From Chersky-265 sp035275285 (lineage in GTDB: Bacteria > Fibrobacterota > Fibrobacteria > UBA11236), in contig DATENA010000040.1 of assembly GCA_035275285.1 (NCBI GenBank), positions 1 through 29,199 of the forward strand: a DNA stretch of 29,199 bases. Direction: 5' to 3'. The notes under the pieces are model-generated. The model had not been told where the DNA came from. It searched no databases and saw only the letters and a program-made list of their open reading frames with translations. Shown in pieces: positions 17,207-24,597 of the stretch (positions are counted from its first letter, which is position 1; every line of letters starts with the position of its first letter). A program made the position numbers and the translations under genes.

Positions 17207-17968
17207 ATGAACTTCACCCTTCGAGTCTGGAGACAAAAGAACCCCGCGGACGCGGGCGGCTTCAAGGAATACAAGGCCGCCGACATCCTGGCCGACATGT
17301 CTTTCCTGGAAATGCTGGACGAGGTCAACAACGACCTGGTGACGAAGAACGAGGAGCCGATCGCCTTCGAAAGCGATTGCCGCGAAGGCATCTGCGGCAC
17401 CTGCTGCCAGATGATCGACGGCGAGGCCCATGGACCGGAGACGGCCACCACGGTGTGCCAGCTCTTCATGCGCAGCTTCAAGGACGGCGACACCATCGTG
17501 ATCGAGCCCTGGCGCGCCAAGGCCTTCCCCATCATGAGGGACCTGATCGTGGACCGCTCCGCGTTCGACGGCATCATCGCGGCCGGCGGGTTCGTGACGG
17601 CGAACGTGGGCGGGGCCCAAGACGCCAACAACATCCTCATCCCCAAGCCGGACGCGGACACCGCCATGGACGCGGCCCAATGCATCGGCTGCGGCGCCTG
17701 CGTGGCCGCCTGCCCCAACGCCTCGGCCATGCTCTTCGTGGCCGCCAAGGTTTCGCACCTGGCCCATCTGCCCCAGGGCAAGCCGGAAAAGGCCAAGCGC
17801 GCCCTGGCCATGGTCTCCAAAATGGACGGATCGGGCTTCGGCAACTGCCGTAACCACTATGAATGCGAGGCGGCCTGCCCCAAGGAAATCTCCGTGGAGC
17901 ACATCGCCAAGATGAACCGCGAATACGGAACCGCGGCTTTGTTCAGCGGACAGAATCCCCCGGCATAA
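17207..17968 (+). CDS. sdhB: Succinate dehydrogenase/fumarate reductase iron-sulfur subunit
   Basis: A 253-residue electron-transfer subunit linking the flavoprotein to the cytochrome b anchor. The [2Fe-2S] ligands are C58, C63, C66 and C84 (SDCREGICGTCCQM, then TTVCQLFM). The [4Fe-4S]/[3Fe-4S] ligands are C159, C162, C165 and C169 (CIGCGACVAACP) with C214, C220 and C224 (CRNHYECEAACPKE). The start at 17207 is supported by GGAG seven bases upstream and by the family start NFTLRVWRQK; the upstream extension of the frame is part of the repeat spacer. It is third in the operon sdhC-sdhA-sdhB, but separated by 232 bases, unlike the C-A junction. A terminator follows. Confidence 0.95.
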   Translation: MNFTLRVWRQKNPADAGGFKEYKAADILADMSFLEMLDEVNNDLVTKNEEPIAFESDCREGICGTCCQMIDGEAHGPETATTVCQLFMRSFKDGDTIVIEPWRAKAFPIMRDLIVDRSAFDGIIAAGGFVTANVGGAQDANNILIPKPDADTAMDAAQCIGCGACVAACPNASAMLFVAAKVSHLAHLPQGKPEKAKRALAMVSKMDGSGFGNCRNHYECEAACPKEISVEHIAKMNREYGTAALFSGQNPPA

Positions 17969-18024
17969 CCGGCGCCCCGGCGCCTCGCCGGCCATAACCG
18001 GGTAATTCCGGTGCCTCTTTTCGC

Positions 18025-18058
18025 AAAGGCCGCCCCCAGGGGCGGCCTTTCGCGTTTT
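18025..18058 (+). terminator. Intrinsic terminator after sdhB
   Basis: AAAGGCCGCCCC (18025-18036) and its exact complement GGGGCGGCCTTT (18039-18050) make a stem of up to 12 bp (the real loop is probably four bases), followed by CGCGTTTT. It lies 57 bases after the sdhB stop and closes the operon. Confidence 0.8.
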
Positions 18059-18158
18059 CCGCCCGGGAGATGCCGGATTCGGCGCAAAAATTATCACAAA
18101 TACATATGAGGGCCCGTCCAGTATTCATTAGATTTTCGGGGTCGAGATCGGAAACGGG

Positions 18159-20159
18159 ATGACGTTCTCCACAACCATTCACCATGAGGATGCGATGTTG
18201 GAAACCCTCATTGACGGCCAGACCCGGCTGCTGGAAATGGTCGCTTTCTGCGAACCCTTGAAGGACGTCCTTACCGCATGCCTGCGCTTCTGCGAGTCCC
18301 ATTCGGACGAAATGCTCACCTCCGTCCTGCTGCTCGACCGGGACGGCAAGCACCTCCGGCACGGGGCGGCCCCCAGCCTGCCCCCCGAGTTCATGCGGCT
18401 CGTCGACGGCAGGGCCATCGGGCCGCGCGCGGGATCCTGCGGCACCGCGGCCTTCCTCTGCGAACCGGTGATCGTCGAAGACATCGCCACCGATCCCCTT
18501 TGGGCGGAATACCGGGACTTCACGCTTCCGTTCGGGCTGCGCGCCTGCTGGTCCACCCCCATCTTCGACTCCGAGCGCCGCGTGCTGGGGACCTTCGCCA
18601 TCTATTACCGCAAGCCCGGCCTCCCGAAGGAAGAGCATCTCCGGCTGATCCGCATGGTCACCCACATCGCCGGGATCGCCATTCTCGCCAATCGTTACGA
18701 GAGGGAGCGGCGGGAGGTGTTCGAGCGCATTTCGGACGCGTTCGTGGCCTTGGACGCCCGCTGGCATTACACTTACGTGAACCCGCAGGCCGGCAGGATG
18801 TTCGGACGGGCCCCGGAAAGCCTCATCGGCAAACATATCTGGACGGAGTTCCCGGAAGGCGTGGGGCAGCCTTTCCATCTGGCCTATGAGCGGGCCATGC
18901 GGGAGCAGCGGGCCATCTTCCTGGAAGAGTACCACCCTTCCTGCGGCAAATGGTTCGAGGGCCGCATCTATCCCTCGCCGGACGGCCTGACCATCTATTT
19001 CCACGACGTCACCGAGCGGAAGGGGACCGAAGAAAGGGCGCGGCAGAACGAGAAGATGAACGCCATCGGCCAGTTGGCGGGCGGCGTCGCCCATGATTTC
19101 AACAACCAATTGAGCATCATCCAGGGCTACGCAGGCCTGCTCCAGAACCGGATCGCGGACCCGGAGCTCAAGCGGTTCGCCACGGCCGTGTTCCGCGCGG
19201 CCGACCGTGCCGGGGACCTGACGCGGAGCCTGCTCGCCTTTTCGCGGCAGGGCCATTTCGAAACCGTGCCCATCGACATCCACGATCTGATCCTGGAAAT
19301 CACCGATCTCCTGGGGCATAGCATCGATCGGCGGATCGAGATCCGGAAGGCCCTGCATGCGACCCGCGCGGTGATAGCGGGCGATCCGTCCTCCTTGCAG
19401 AACGCGCTGCTCAACCTGGCGCTGAACGCGCGCGACGCGATGCCTTCCGGCGGGACCCTGAAGTTCGCCACCGAGGTCGCGGATATCCCCGCTCCGGAAA
19501 CGTCCGCGGACCTGGTCCCGGGCGCATGCCTCCGCATTTCCGTCTCGGACACGGGGACGGGCATGACCGAAGCGGTGAAGAAACGCATCTTCGAGCCCTT
19601 CTTCACCACCAAGCCGGCCGGCAAGGGCACGGGCATGGGGCTGGCCTCGGTATTCGGGACCATGAAGAACCACCGGGGCCGGATTTCGGTGGACTCGGCG
19701 CCGGGACGCGGCACCACCTTCCATCTTTACCTGCCGTTGGCGGAGCACGCCGCGGGGCGGGGAATCGGCTCCGCCCCCGGTTCCCCGCGGACCCGATCCC
19801 TGACGCTGTTGATCGTGGACGACGAACCCCCCATCCAGGACATGGTCGCCGACATGCTCCGGTCCGAAAACCATGAGATCCTGGGCGCCTCCGGGGGCCG
19901 GGAGGCGTTGGAGATTTATCGGGAACGGTGGCGCGACATCGATCTGATCCTGCTGGACATGGTGATGTCCGACATGGACGGGTACCAGACCTTCCAGGAA
20001 TTGCGCCGCATCCATCCGGCCGCGAGGGTGATCCTCTCTTCCGGATTCAGCCCGGAGGGGAAGATCCAGGCCTTGCTGGACCAGGGGGCGAAGGGGCTGC
20101 TCCAGAAGCCCTACGGCAAGGAGCAGTTGGAGGCCGCGATAGCGGCCGCCCTGGCCTGA
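18159..20159 (+). CDS. Hybrid sensor histidine kinase (GAF-PAS-HisKA-HATPase-REC)
   Basis: A 666-residue soluble hybrid kinase. A GAF domain spans about 30-180 (CEPLKDVLTACL, then GTFAIYYRKPG). A PAS domain spans about 185-290 (FERISDAFVALDARW, VNPQAGRMFGR). The dimerisation domain has the phospho-acceptor His312 in GGVAHDFNNQLS. The ATPase domain has its N-box at 419-427 (NLALNARDA), DTGTGM, FEPFFTTKPAGKGTGMGL. The C-terminal receiver spans about 548-664 with D600 in LILLDMVMSD. No membrane segment is seen, so it probably senses a cytoplasmic ligand or redox state. It stands alone after the sdh terminator and is convergent with the ompA-like gene. ATG 18159 is used; ATG 18195 is an alternative. 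Confidence 0.92.
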   Translation: MTFSTTIHHEDAMLETLIDGQTRLLEMVAFCEPLKDVLTACLRFCESHSDEMLTSVLLLDRDGKHLRHGAAPSLPPEFMRLVDGRAIGPRAGSCGTAAFLCEPVIVEDIATDPLWAEYRDFTLPFGLRACWSTPIFDSERRVLGTFAIYYRKPGLPKEEHLRLIRMVTHIAGIAILANRYERERREVFERISDAFVALDARWHYTYVNPQAGRMFGRAPESLIGKHIWTEFPEGVGQPFHLAYERAMREQRAIFLEEYHPSCGKWFEGRIYPSPDGLTIYFHDVTERKGTEERARQNEKMNAIGQLAGGVAHDFNNQLSIIQGYAGLLQNRIADPELKRFATAVFRAADRAGDLTRSLLAFSRQGHFETVPIDIHDLILEITDLLGHSIDRRIEIRKALHATRAVIAGDPSSLQNALLNLALNARDAMPSGGTLKFATEVADIPAPETSADLVPGACLRISVSDTGTGMTEAVKKRIFEPFFTTKPAGKGTGMGLASVFGTMKNHRGRISVDSAPGRGTTFHLYLPLAEHAAGRGIGSAPGSPRTRSLTLLIVDDEPPIQDMVADMLRSENHEILGASGGREALEIYRERWRDIDLILLDMVMSDMDGYQTFQELRRIHPAARVILSSGFSPEGKIQALLDQGAKGLLQKPYGKEQLEAAIAAALA

Positions 20160-20174
20160 TCGGAAGCCCGCCGA

Positions 20175-21086
20175 TCAGGGGGCTTTCTTGTCCATGATGA
20201 CCAGGTCCACGCGCCGGTTCTTCTGGCGGCCTTCCTTGGTGGCGTTGTCCGCGATGGGCTTGCTGAACCCGAAGCCCATGGACGTGAGGCGCGTGGCGGC
20301 GATGCCGCCGGGGCTGATCAGGAAGTCCATCACGTTGCCGGCGCGCTTTTCCGAGAGCTTCTGGTTGTACTCTTCGCCGCCCACGTTGTCCGTATGCCCT
20401 TCGACCTGCACGTTGGCGTCCTTGTAGATGGTGAGGATGCCCGCGATCTTGGCCAGGTTGGTCTTCAGATCCTGCGTCAGGGTGGCCTTGCCCACGTCGA
20501 AGAGGATGTCCGACATGGAGATGATGGTGCCGCGGGCGTCCTTGGAGACCTGGATCAGGGCGCTGTTCAGTTCGCTGAAGCGCTTCTCCGCGTCGTCCCG
20601 CATGGCGGCGGCCTTGCGCTTCTGCTCTTCCAGGTCGGCCTTGAGGCTGGAGACGTTGCCGCGTTCCAGCTTGAAGATCTCGTCCTGGGTGGCGACCAGT
20701 TCCGACTGGGCCGCGATGCGCTCCTGCTGCAAGCGCGCGCGCTCGATCTGGGCGGCCTTGGCATGCACCTGGGTCACGGCGGCTTCGGTGAGCAGGGAGC
20801 AGGACTGCACCCAGGCGGGCGCCTCCTTGGCCTTGGGATCTTCCTTGAGCAGCCCGCCCAGCTCGCGGATGCGCGCCTGCGCGGCCGGGACCAGGTCCGG
20901 CGGTGGGGTCTGCGCGTCGAGTTCCTTGAGGGCCGCGTCCAGCCTGGCTTGCAGGGATTCCACGGGACCCGCGGCGGCGGCCTTGGGGGCCGCGGCGGCG
21001 CAAGGCGAGGCGGCGTTCAGGACCAGGACGGCGGCGGCGCAGGCGAGCGCGGCGGCGAAAGAAGGTTCGTTCCGGCGTACCCTCAT
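20175..21086 (-). CDS. OmpA-family peptidoglycan-binding protein
   Basis: A 303-residue exported protein. A signal peptide spans about 1-33 (AAALACAAAVLVLNAASPCAA). A helical, coiled-coil-rich region covers about 40-185 (ERARLQQERIAAQSELVATQ, EEQKRKAAAMRDDAEKR). The OmpA C-terminal domain runs from about 190 to the end: SDILFDVGKATLTQ, VQVEGHTDNVGGEEYNQKLSEKRA, GFGFSKPIADN and GRQKNRRVDLVI. This domain binds the meso-diaminopimelate of peptidoglycan through the conserved Asp and Arg of the TDN and NRRV blocks. There is no beta-barrel. The ATG overlaps the stop of the upstream lipoprotein by four bases (ATGA), and both probably act as a cell-wall tether. Confidence 0.93.
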   Translation of the reverse strand: MRVRRNEPSFAAALACAAAVLVLNAASPCAAAAPKAAAAGPVESLQARLDAALKELDAQTPPPDLVPAAQARIRELGGLLKEDPKAKEAPAWVQSCSLLTEAAVTQVHAKAAQIERARLQQERIAAQSELVATQDEIFKLERGNVSSLKADLEEQKRKAAAMRDDAEKRFSELNSALIQVSKDARGTIISMSDILFDVGKATLTQDLKTNLAKIAGILTIYKDANVQVEGHTDNVGGEEYNQKLSEKRAGNVMDFLISPGGIAATRLTSMGFGFSKPIADNATKEGRQKNRRVDLVIMDKKAP

Positions 21087-21472
21087 GGCTTCCTCACGGA
21101 TTTCATTTCGCCCAGGATTTCCTGGTAGGTTTGCAATTGATCCTTGTCCTTGGCCAGGCCCTGCTTGAGCGCGGCCACCTGGGCCTGCACGTCGGCGAGT
21201 TCCTTGCGCGCCAGGGCCAGGCGGTAGAGGGTGACCGCCAGATCGGATTCGGCGGACGCTTCGTCTTCGTCGCCGTCCTTGAGGTGCCTGGCCGCGGAGG
21301 CCAGCGAGGCGTCGGCGCGCCGGGTCTCGGCATTGTCGAGGCCCGCGCGTTTGGCGTATTCCTGCAGCTGCCCGGCTTCGCCGCGGCTGCGCTCCGCGAG
21401 AAGCGCATGGTTGGAACCGCATGCGGTGAGGCTCACGGCCGCCGCCAAGGTTCCCATCGCAATCCTGATCAT
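21083..21472 (-). CDS. Lipoprotein, DUF4398-like
   Basis: A 129-residue lipoprotein. The lipobox is SLTAC with Cys at about 18 (start MIRIAMGTL at 21472, with GGGGTGG just upstream). The rest is almost entirely helical and charged, with Ala-rich heptads (LDNAETRRADASLASAARHL, then DLAVTLYRLALARKELADVQ), resembling the DUF4398 family that often precedes OmpA-like genes. It is coupled to the OmpA-family gene by an ATGA overlap. Likely role: an outer-membrane-anchored partner of the peptidoglycan-binding protein. Family assignment is by pattern only. Confidence 0.8.
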   Translation of the reverse strand: MIRIAMGTLAAAVSLTACGSNHALLAERSRGEAGQLQEYAKRAGLDNAETRRADASLASAARHLKDGDEDEASAESDLAVTLYRLALARKELADVQAQVAALKQGLAKDKDQLQTYQEILGEMKSVRKP

Positions 21473-21592
21473 GGCCACCCCGTTTTTGTGTAGCCATAAT
21501 TTAGTGATCAATCACCCGGCTGTCTTTTTCCCGGGGAATCCCTTGGGATTGCGCCCGGGCCGAAGAAATTCGCTTGGCAAATCCCAATCGCG

Positions 21593-21609
21593 GCGCCCCT
21601 ATCGGGCGC
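21593..21609. other. GC hairpin downstream of tRNA-Leu
   Basis: GCGCCC-CTATC-GGGCGC is a perfect 6-bp stem lying 41 bases after the 3' end of the minus-strand tRNA. No T-run follows on that strand. It may help end or process the tRNA transcript. Confidence 0.3.
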
Positions 21610-21649
21610 GTACATGCGGCTTCGGGTGGATTTACGGGAGGCGGAAAGT

Positions 21650-21736
21650 TGGTGCCCGAGGGGAGAGTCGAACTCCCACGACCTTGCGATCACAAGAACC
21701 TGAATCTTGCGTGTCTGCCAATTCCACCACCCGGGC
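21650..21736 (-). tRNA. tRNA-Leu (CAG)
   Basis: The minus strand gives an 87-base tRNA with encoded CCA. The acceptor stem GCCCGGG pairs with CTCGGGC (one G-T pair), with discriminator A. The anticodon stem CAAGA/TCTTG encloses loop TTCAGGT, anticodon CAG, decoding CUG. The D arm is TGGTGGAATTGGCAGACA. A long variable arm typical of tRNA-Leu follows, and the T loop is GTTCGAC within the stem GGGAG/CTCCC. Confidence 0.95.
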
Positions 21737-21899
21737 ACGAGCGATTTCGAAGCGGAAAAGTTGAATTCCCCGTTTCGGACAGGGGATCAAAGATGGGAAA
21801 AGATCCCGATTCAGTCAAGGTTCAGGCGCCCTATTCGCGGCAACCCCGCCGGAACCGGACCGGAGAAAAGGGAATGCGGCCTCTCCCGGGCTCTCTCGC

Positions 21900-22373
21900 C
21901 TACTGAATCAACTCCATGCAGCATTTCTTGAATTTCTTGCCGCTGCCGCAGGGGCATGGATCGTTCCGGCCCACGTCCGTGTATTGCTTTTTGAAGGGGG
22001 TGCCCTTGACCGAACCGTCCGCCCGGAGGCTGTCCAGGTAGCGCTTGCGGTTGGCTTCCACGCACATGCGCCAGGCGCCGGCGGGGGGGAAGCGGCCCGT
22101 ATCCTTGAGGAAGGCGAAAAAGGCCTCCAGTTGATCGGGCACGGCGCGCTTGAGTTCCGGGGAAAGGTCCAGGCGGGACATGCCGTGGAGCAGCACCTCT
22201 TCCACGTCCTTGGCCTTGAGGGCGTCCAGGGCCGGGACCCCGCCCTCCGCGGCCCTCCGGAAGAAGGCCATCAGCACCGGCTCGACGTTCTCCTTGGCCT
22301 TGGGGTCCAGGAACATGAAATGTTCCGAGACGGCATAGTCGGAGATGAGGCTTTCCGCCTGGTCCAGGAACAT
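21900..22373 (-). CDS. SEC-C motif protein
   Basis: A protein of about 157 residues ending in a SEC-C zinc-binding motif (GRNDPCPCGSGKKFKKCC), the motif also found at the SecA C-terminus. The rest is helical (FLDQAESLISDYAVSEHF, EAFFAFLKDTGRFP) and not recognised. The start is uncertain: ATG 22373 has no ribosome site, and in-frame codons continue to a TTG at 22457 (including KRKFYFPP), which would overlap the GTG of the divergent gene. The AT-rich DNA at 22380-22415 looks like a promoter region, which favours the shorter form. Many SEC-C proteins of this size are uncharacterised; a metal-dependent binding role is all that can be said. Confidence 0.8.
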   Translation of the reverse strand: MFLDQAESLISDYAVSEHFMFLDPKAKENVEPVLMAFFRRAAEGGVPALDALKAKDVEEVLLHGMSRLDLSPELKRAVPDQLEAFFAFLKDTGRFPPAGAWRMCVEANRKRYLDSLRADGSVKGTPFKKQYTDVGRNDPCPCGSGKKFKKCCMELIQ

Positions 22374-22447
22374 GGGAGGAAAATAGAATTTTCGCTTTGC
22401 TATTTTAACGCGGGCCCCGGGCGGTTCCGGCGGGCGGGGAGCGATAG

Positions 22448-23551
22448 GTGGATCCAAGTCAGGAACCCGGAAACGAGGCGCGCCACCCTTCCGGCCCGGA
22501 AGCGGAAGGCGCGCGCGCTGCCGGACCGGAGCGCAGGCGCTGGCTTCCCTACCTGGTTTTCGTCCTGACCCTGCTCCTGGCGCTGGTTTTCCACCGCTGC
22601 CAGGAAGAAACGCTCCCGCCGGCTTCCACGCTTCCCAAGCCGCCCGCGGAATCCGGGCCTCCCCGGCCGATGGTCCCGGTCGCGCCGCCGGAAACGATCC
22701 CGGCGCCCCGGCCCGAACCGGCGGACCCGGAGCCGGTCAAGCCCCCCAGGCCCAAGGATACCGCGGCCGCGCCGCGCGCCTTGGCCCCGATCGACTCGGG
22801 GCCTTATCTGTGGGCGGATCCCTGGGGCGGCCGCCATTTCGATTCCGTGCGCGTGACCCTGCATTGCCGGGAGGGCTGCCTGCTGCTGTACTCCCTGGAG
22901 GACAGCATCCACTTCAAGTCGTACGAGGACCCCCTGGTGTTCAAGCGCAACGCCACCCTGTGGATCTCCGGCATCGATTCCCTCAACCGCCAGGCGGAGC
23001 CCGTGCGCGTCGAGTACGTGATCGAAAGGAACCCGGGAGCCTGCGCCGGCAACTCCATGCCCCTGTCCTCCCCGAAAACGCCCGGCGGCAAGGCCGTGTG
23101 CATGGATCTCTACGAATGGCCGGACAGCGACGGCGCGGTGCCGCGCGCGTTCGTGAACCAGAAGGAAGCGGCCGACTCGTGCAAGTCCGCGGGCAAGCGC
23201 TTGTGCACGGAGGCGGAATGGCGCGAAGCCTGCCAGGGGCCCGACAAGGAGGCCTATCCGTACGGCGGCAGGTACAATGAGAACCGCTGCCCGGCCAAGG
23301 AGGCGGCCTCCTCCCGCTCGGGGCGGTTCCCGGCATGCCGATCCTATTACGGCCTGTACGACATGACCGGCAACCTGTGGGAATGGACCGCCACTCCGGC
23401 CCCGGATCCGGATTTCTTCATGGTGGCGGGGGGCAACTGGACGGCGGGCAATGAAGCCACGTGCGGCTACGCCAAGTTCAGCTTCTATCCCACCGTCCGC
23501 TATCCGTTCGTGGGCTTCCGATGCTGTCAGGACGTGGCCGGGGGCCGCTGA
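22448..23551 (+). CDS. Membrane-anchored SUMF1/FGE-sulfatase-like domain protein
   Basis: A 367-residue protein starting with GTG (GGGGAGCGATAG upstream). A cytoplasmic N-terminus of about 30 residues is followed by a single membrane segment at 33-49 (LPYLVFVLTLLLALVFH). A long Pro-rich spacer covers about 55-115. A small beta domain covers about 118-195 (FDSVRVTLHCREGCLLLYSL, PLVFKRNATLWISGID), resembling the chitobiase C-terminal-type domain. The SUMF1-like C-lectin fold covers about 205-365 (VCMDLYEWPDS, KRLCTEAEWREAC, GLYDMTGNLWEWT, VGFRCC). The cysteine pair of true formylglycine-generating enzymes is not evident, as only one Cys lies in the expected stretch (EATCGYAK). A binding or structural role outside the membrane is more likely than sulfatase activation. 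Confidence 0.85.
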   Translation: MDPSQEPGNEARHPSGPEAEGARAAGPERRRWLPYLVFVLTLLLALVFHRCQEETLPPASTLPKPPAESGPPRPMVPVAPPETIPAPRPEPADPEPVKPPRPKDTAAAPRALAPIDSGPYLWADPWGGRHFDSVRVTLHCREGCLLLYSLEDSIHFKSYEDPLVFKRNATLWISGIDSLNRQAEPVRVEYVIERNPGACAGNSMPLSSPKTPGGKAVCMDLYEWPDSDGAVPRAFVNQKEAADSCKSAGKRLCTEAEWREACQGPDKEAYPYGGRYNENRCPAKEAASSRSGRFPACRSYYGLYDMTGNLWEWTATPAPDPDFFMVAGGNWTAGNEATCGYAKFSFYPTVRYPFVGFRCCQDVAGGR

Positions 23552-23629
23552 GACCCGGATCCGGGGGGCCGGGCCGCATCCGCGGGAGCGGGAGCGCGCC
23601 CGGGGGCGCTTGCACGTTCCGTGGCAGGG

Positions 23630-23659
23630 TTGTGCGCGCGGGTCCCGCTATACTATACT
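23630..23659 (+). promoter_or_regulatory. Candidate sigma-70 promoter for TPR-like/MFS-fusion pair
   Basis: TTGTGC (23630-23635) and TATACT (23654-23659) are spaced by 18 bases; a second TATACT overlaps at 23649-23654. This is the only AT-rich patch in the 172-base GC-rich gap before the gene at 23724. Confidence 0.5.
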
Positions 23660-23723
23660 GGGCTGGACAACGCGCCTTCCCCCGGGACCTGTTTCCGGGA
23701 GAGGGAACCGGGCGCGTTCCGGA

Positions 23724-24590
23724 ATGACTTTCATGGCCGAACCATCGGAGAAAAAACCGTCCCTTCCCAAGGAGCGCGACCGCACCTGGGCGGGGTTGAT
23801 CCTGGTGGCGCTCCTGTTCGCGGCCTCGGTAGGGCTGGTCAATCTGGCGGACGCGACCAAACCCAAGGATTGGAACGACGGGCAGCTGACCTACCTCCCT
23901 TCCGGGAAGATGATCAAGCCCTTCATGATGGACCTGGACGAGGCGGCGGGCGACATCCTGTGGATCAACGCCATGATGTATTTCGCCGACGCCTATCTGG
24001 CCCAGCGCAGCTACGAGTGGCTGGGGCACATGATCGACGTGGTCACCATCCTCAATCCGCATCTCTACGCGGCCTATGAATTCGCGGGCGTGGTCCTGAC
24101 CAAGGAGAAGCGCCAGCTCCCCAAGACCGTGAGGCTCCTGGACCGGGGCGTGGAGGAGTTCCCCGAGGACTGGAAGCTCAGGCTGTACGCGGCCATGGCG
24201 CAATTGGGGCTGGACTCCAACTACACCAAGGCGGCCGCCTACCTGGAACCGATCACCCTCGACAAGGAAGTGCCCGATCACATCCGCACCCTGTGCGCGT
24301 CCCTGCTCAACAAGGGCGGCGGCCGGCGCGTGGCCCTGGCCTTCCTGGTGGATCGCTGGGTGCGATCCAACAACGCCATCAACCGGGAAATCTTCGTCGA
24401 CAAGATCCTCAAGCTGTACCCCGGGCCCGCCGAGCGGGAAGCGGAGCGCAAGGACGCGGTGACCCGCATCCTCAAGGAAATCGCCCTGGAACCGGTGGTG
24501 GAGATGATGGGCCTGGGGCTCATCCACGAATACCTCTCCGGCAGCCTTTCCCCGCAATCGAAGGCGATGCTGGACATGCTTTACCGGTGA
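23724..24590 (+). CDS. TPR-like helical repeat protein with one membrane anchor
   Basis: A 288-residue protein with one N-terminal membrane helix at about 22-40 (WAGLILVALLFAASVGLVNL). Helical repeats of TPR type follow: LNPHLYAAYEFAGVVLTKE, LLDRGVEEFPEDWKLRLYAA, AAYLEPITLDKEVPDHIRTL. The bulk is probably periplasmic. Start 23724 (MTFMAEPS) and 23733 are both possible. The gene ends 7 bases before the large MFS/spermidine-synthase-like gene, so the two form an operon. That neighbour also ends in TPR-like helices, so the pair may bind each other or a shared partner. No enzymatic function is visible. Confidence 0.8.
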   Translation: MTFMAEPSEKKPSLPKERDRTWAGLILVALLFAASVGLVNLADATKPKDWNDGQLTYLPSGKMIKPFMMDLDEAAGDILWINAMMYFADAYLAQRSYEWLGHMIDVVTILNPHLYAAYEFAGVVLTKEKRQLPKTVRLLDRGVEEFPEDWKLRLYAAMAQLGLDSNYTKAAAYLEPITLDKEVPDHIRTLCASLLNKGGGRRVALAFLVDRWVRSNNAINREIFVDKILKLYPGPAEREAERKDAVTRILKEIALEPVVEMMGLGLIHEYLSGSLSPQSKAMLDMLYR

Positions 24591-24597
24591 TGGACAT

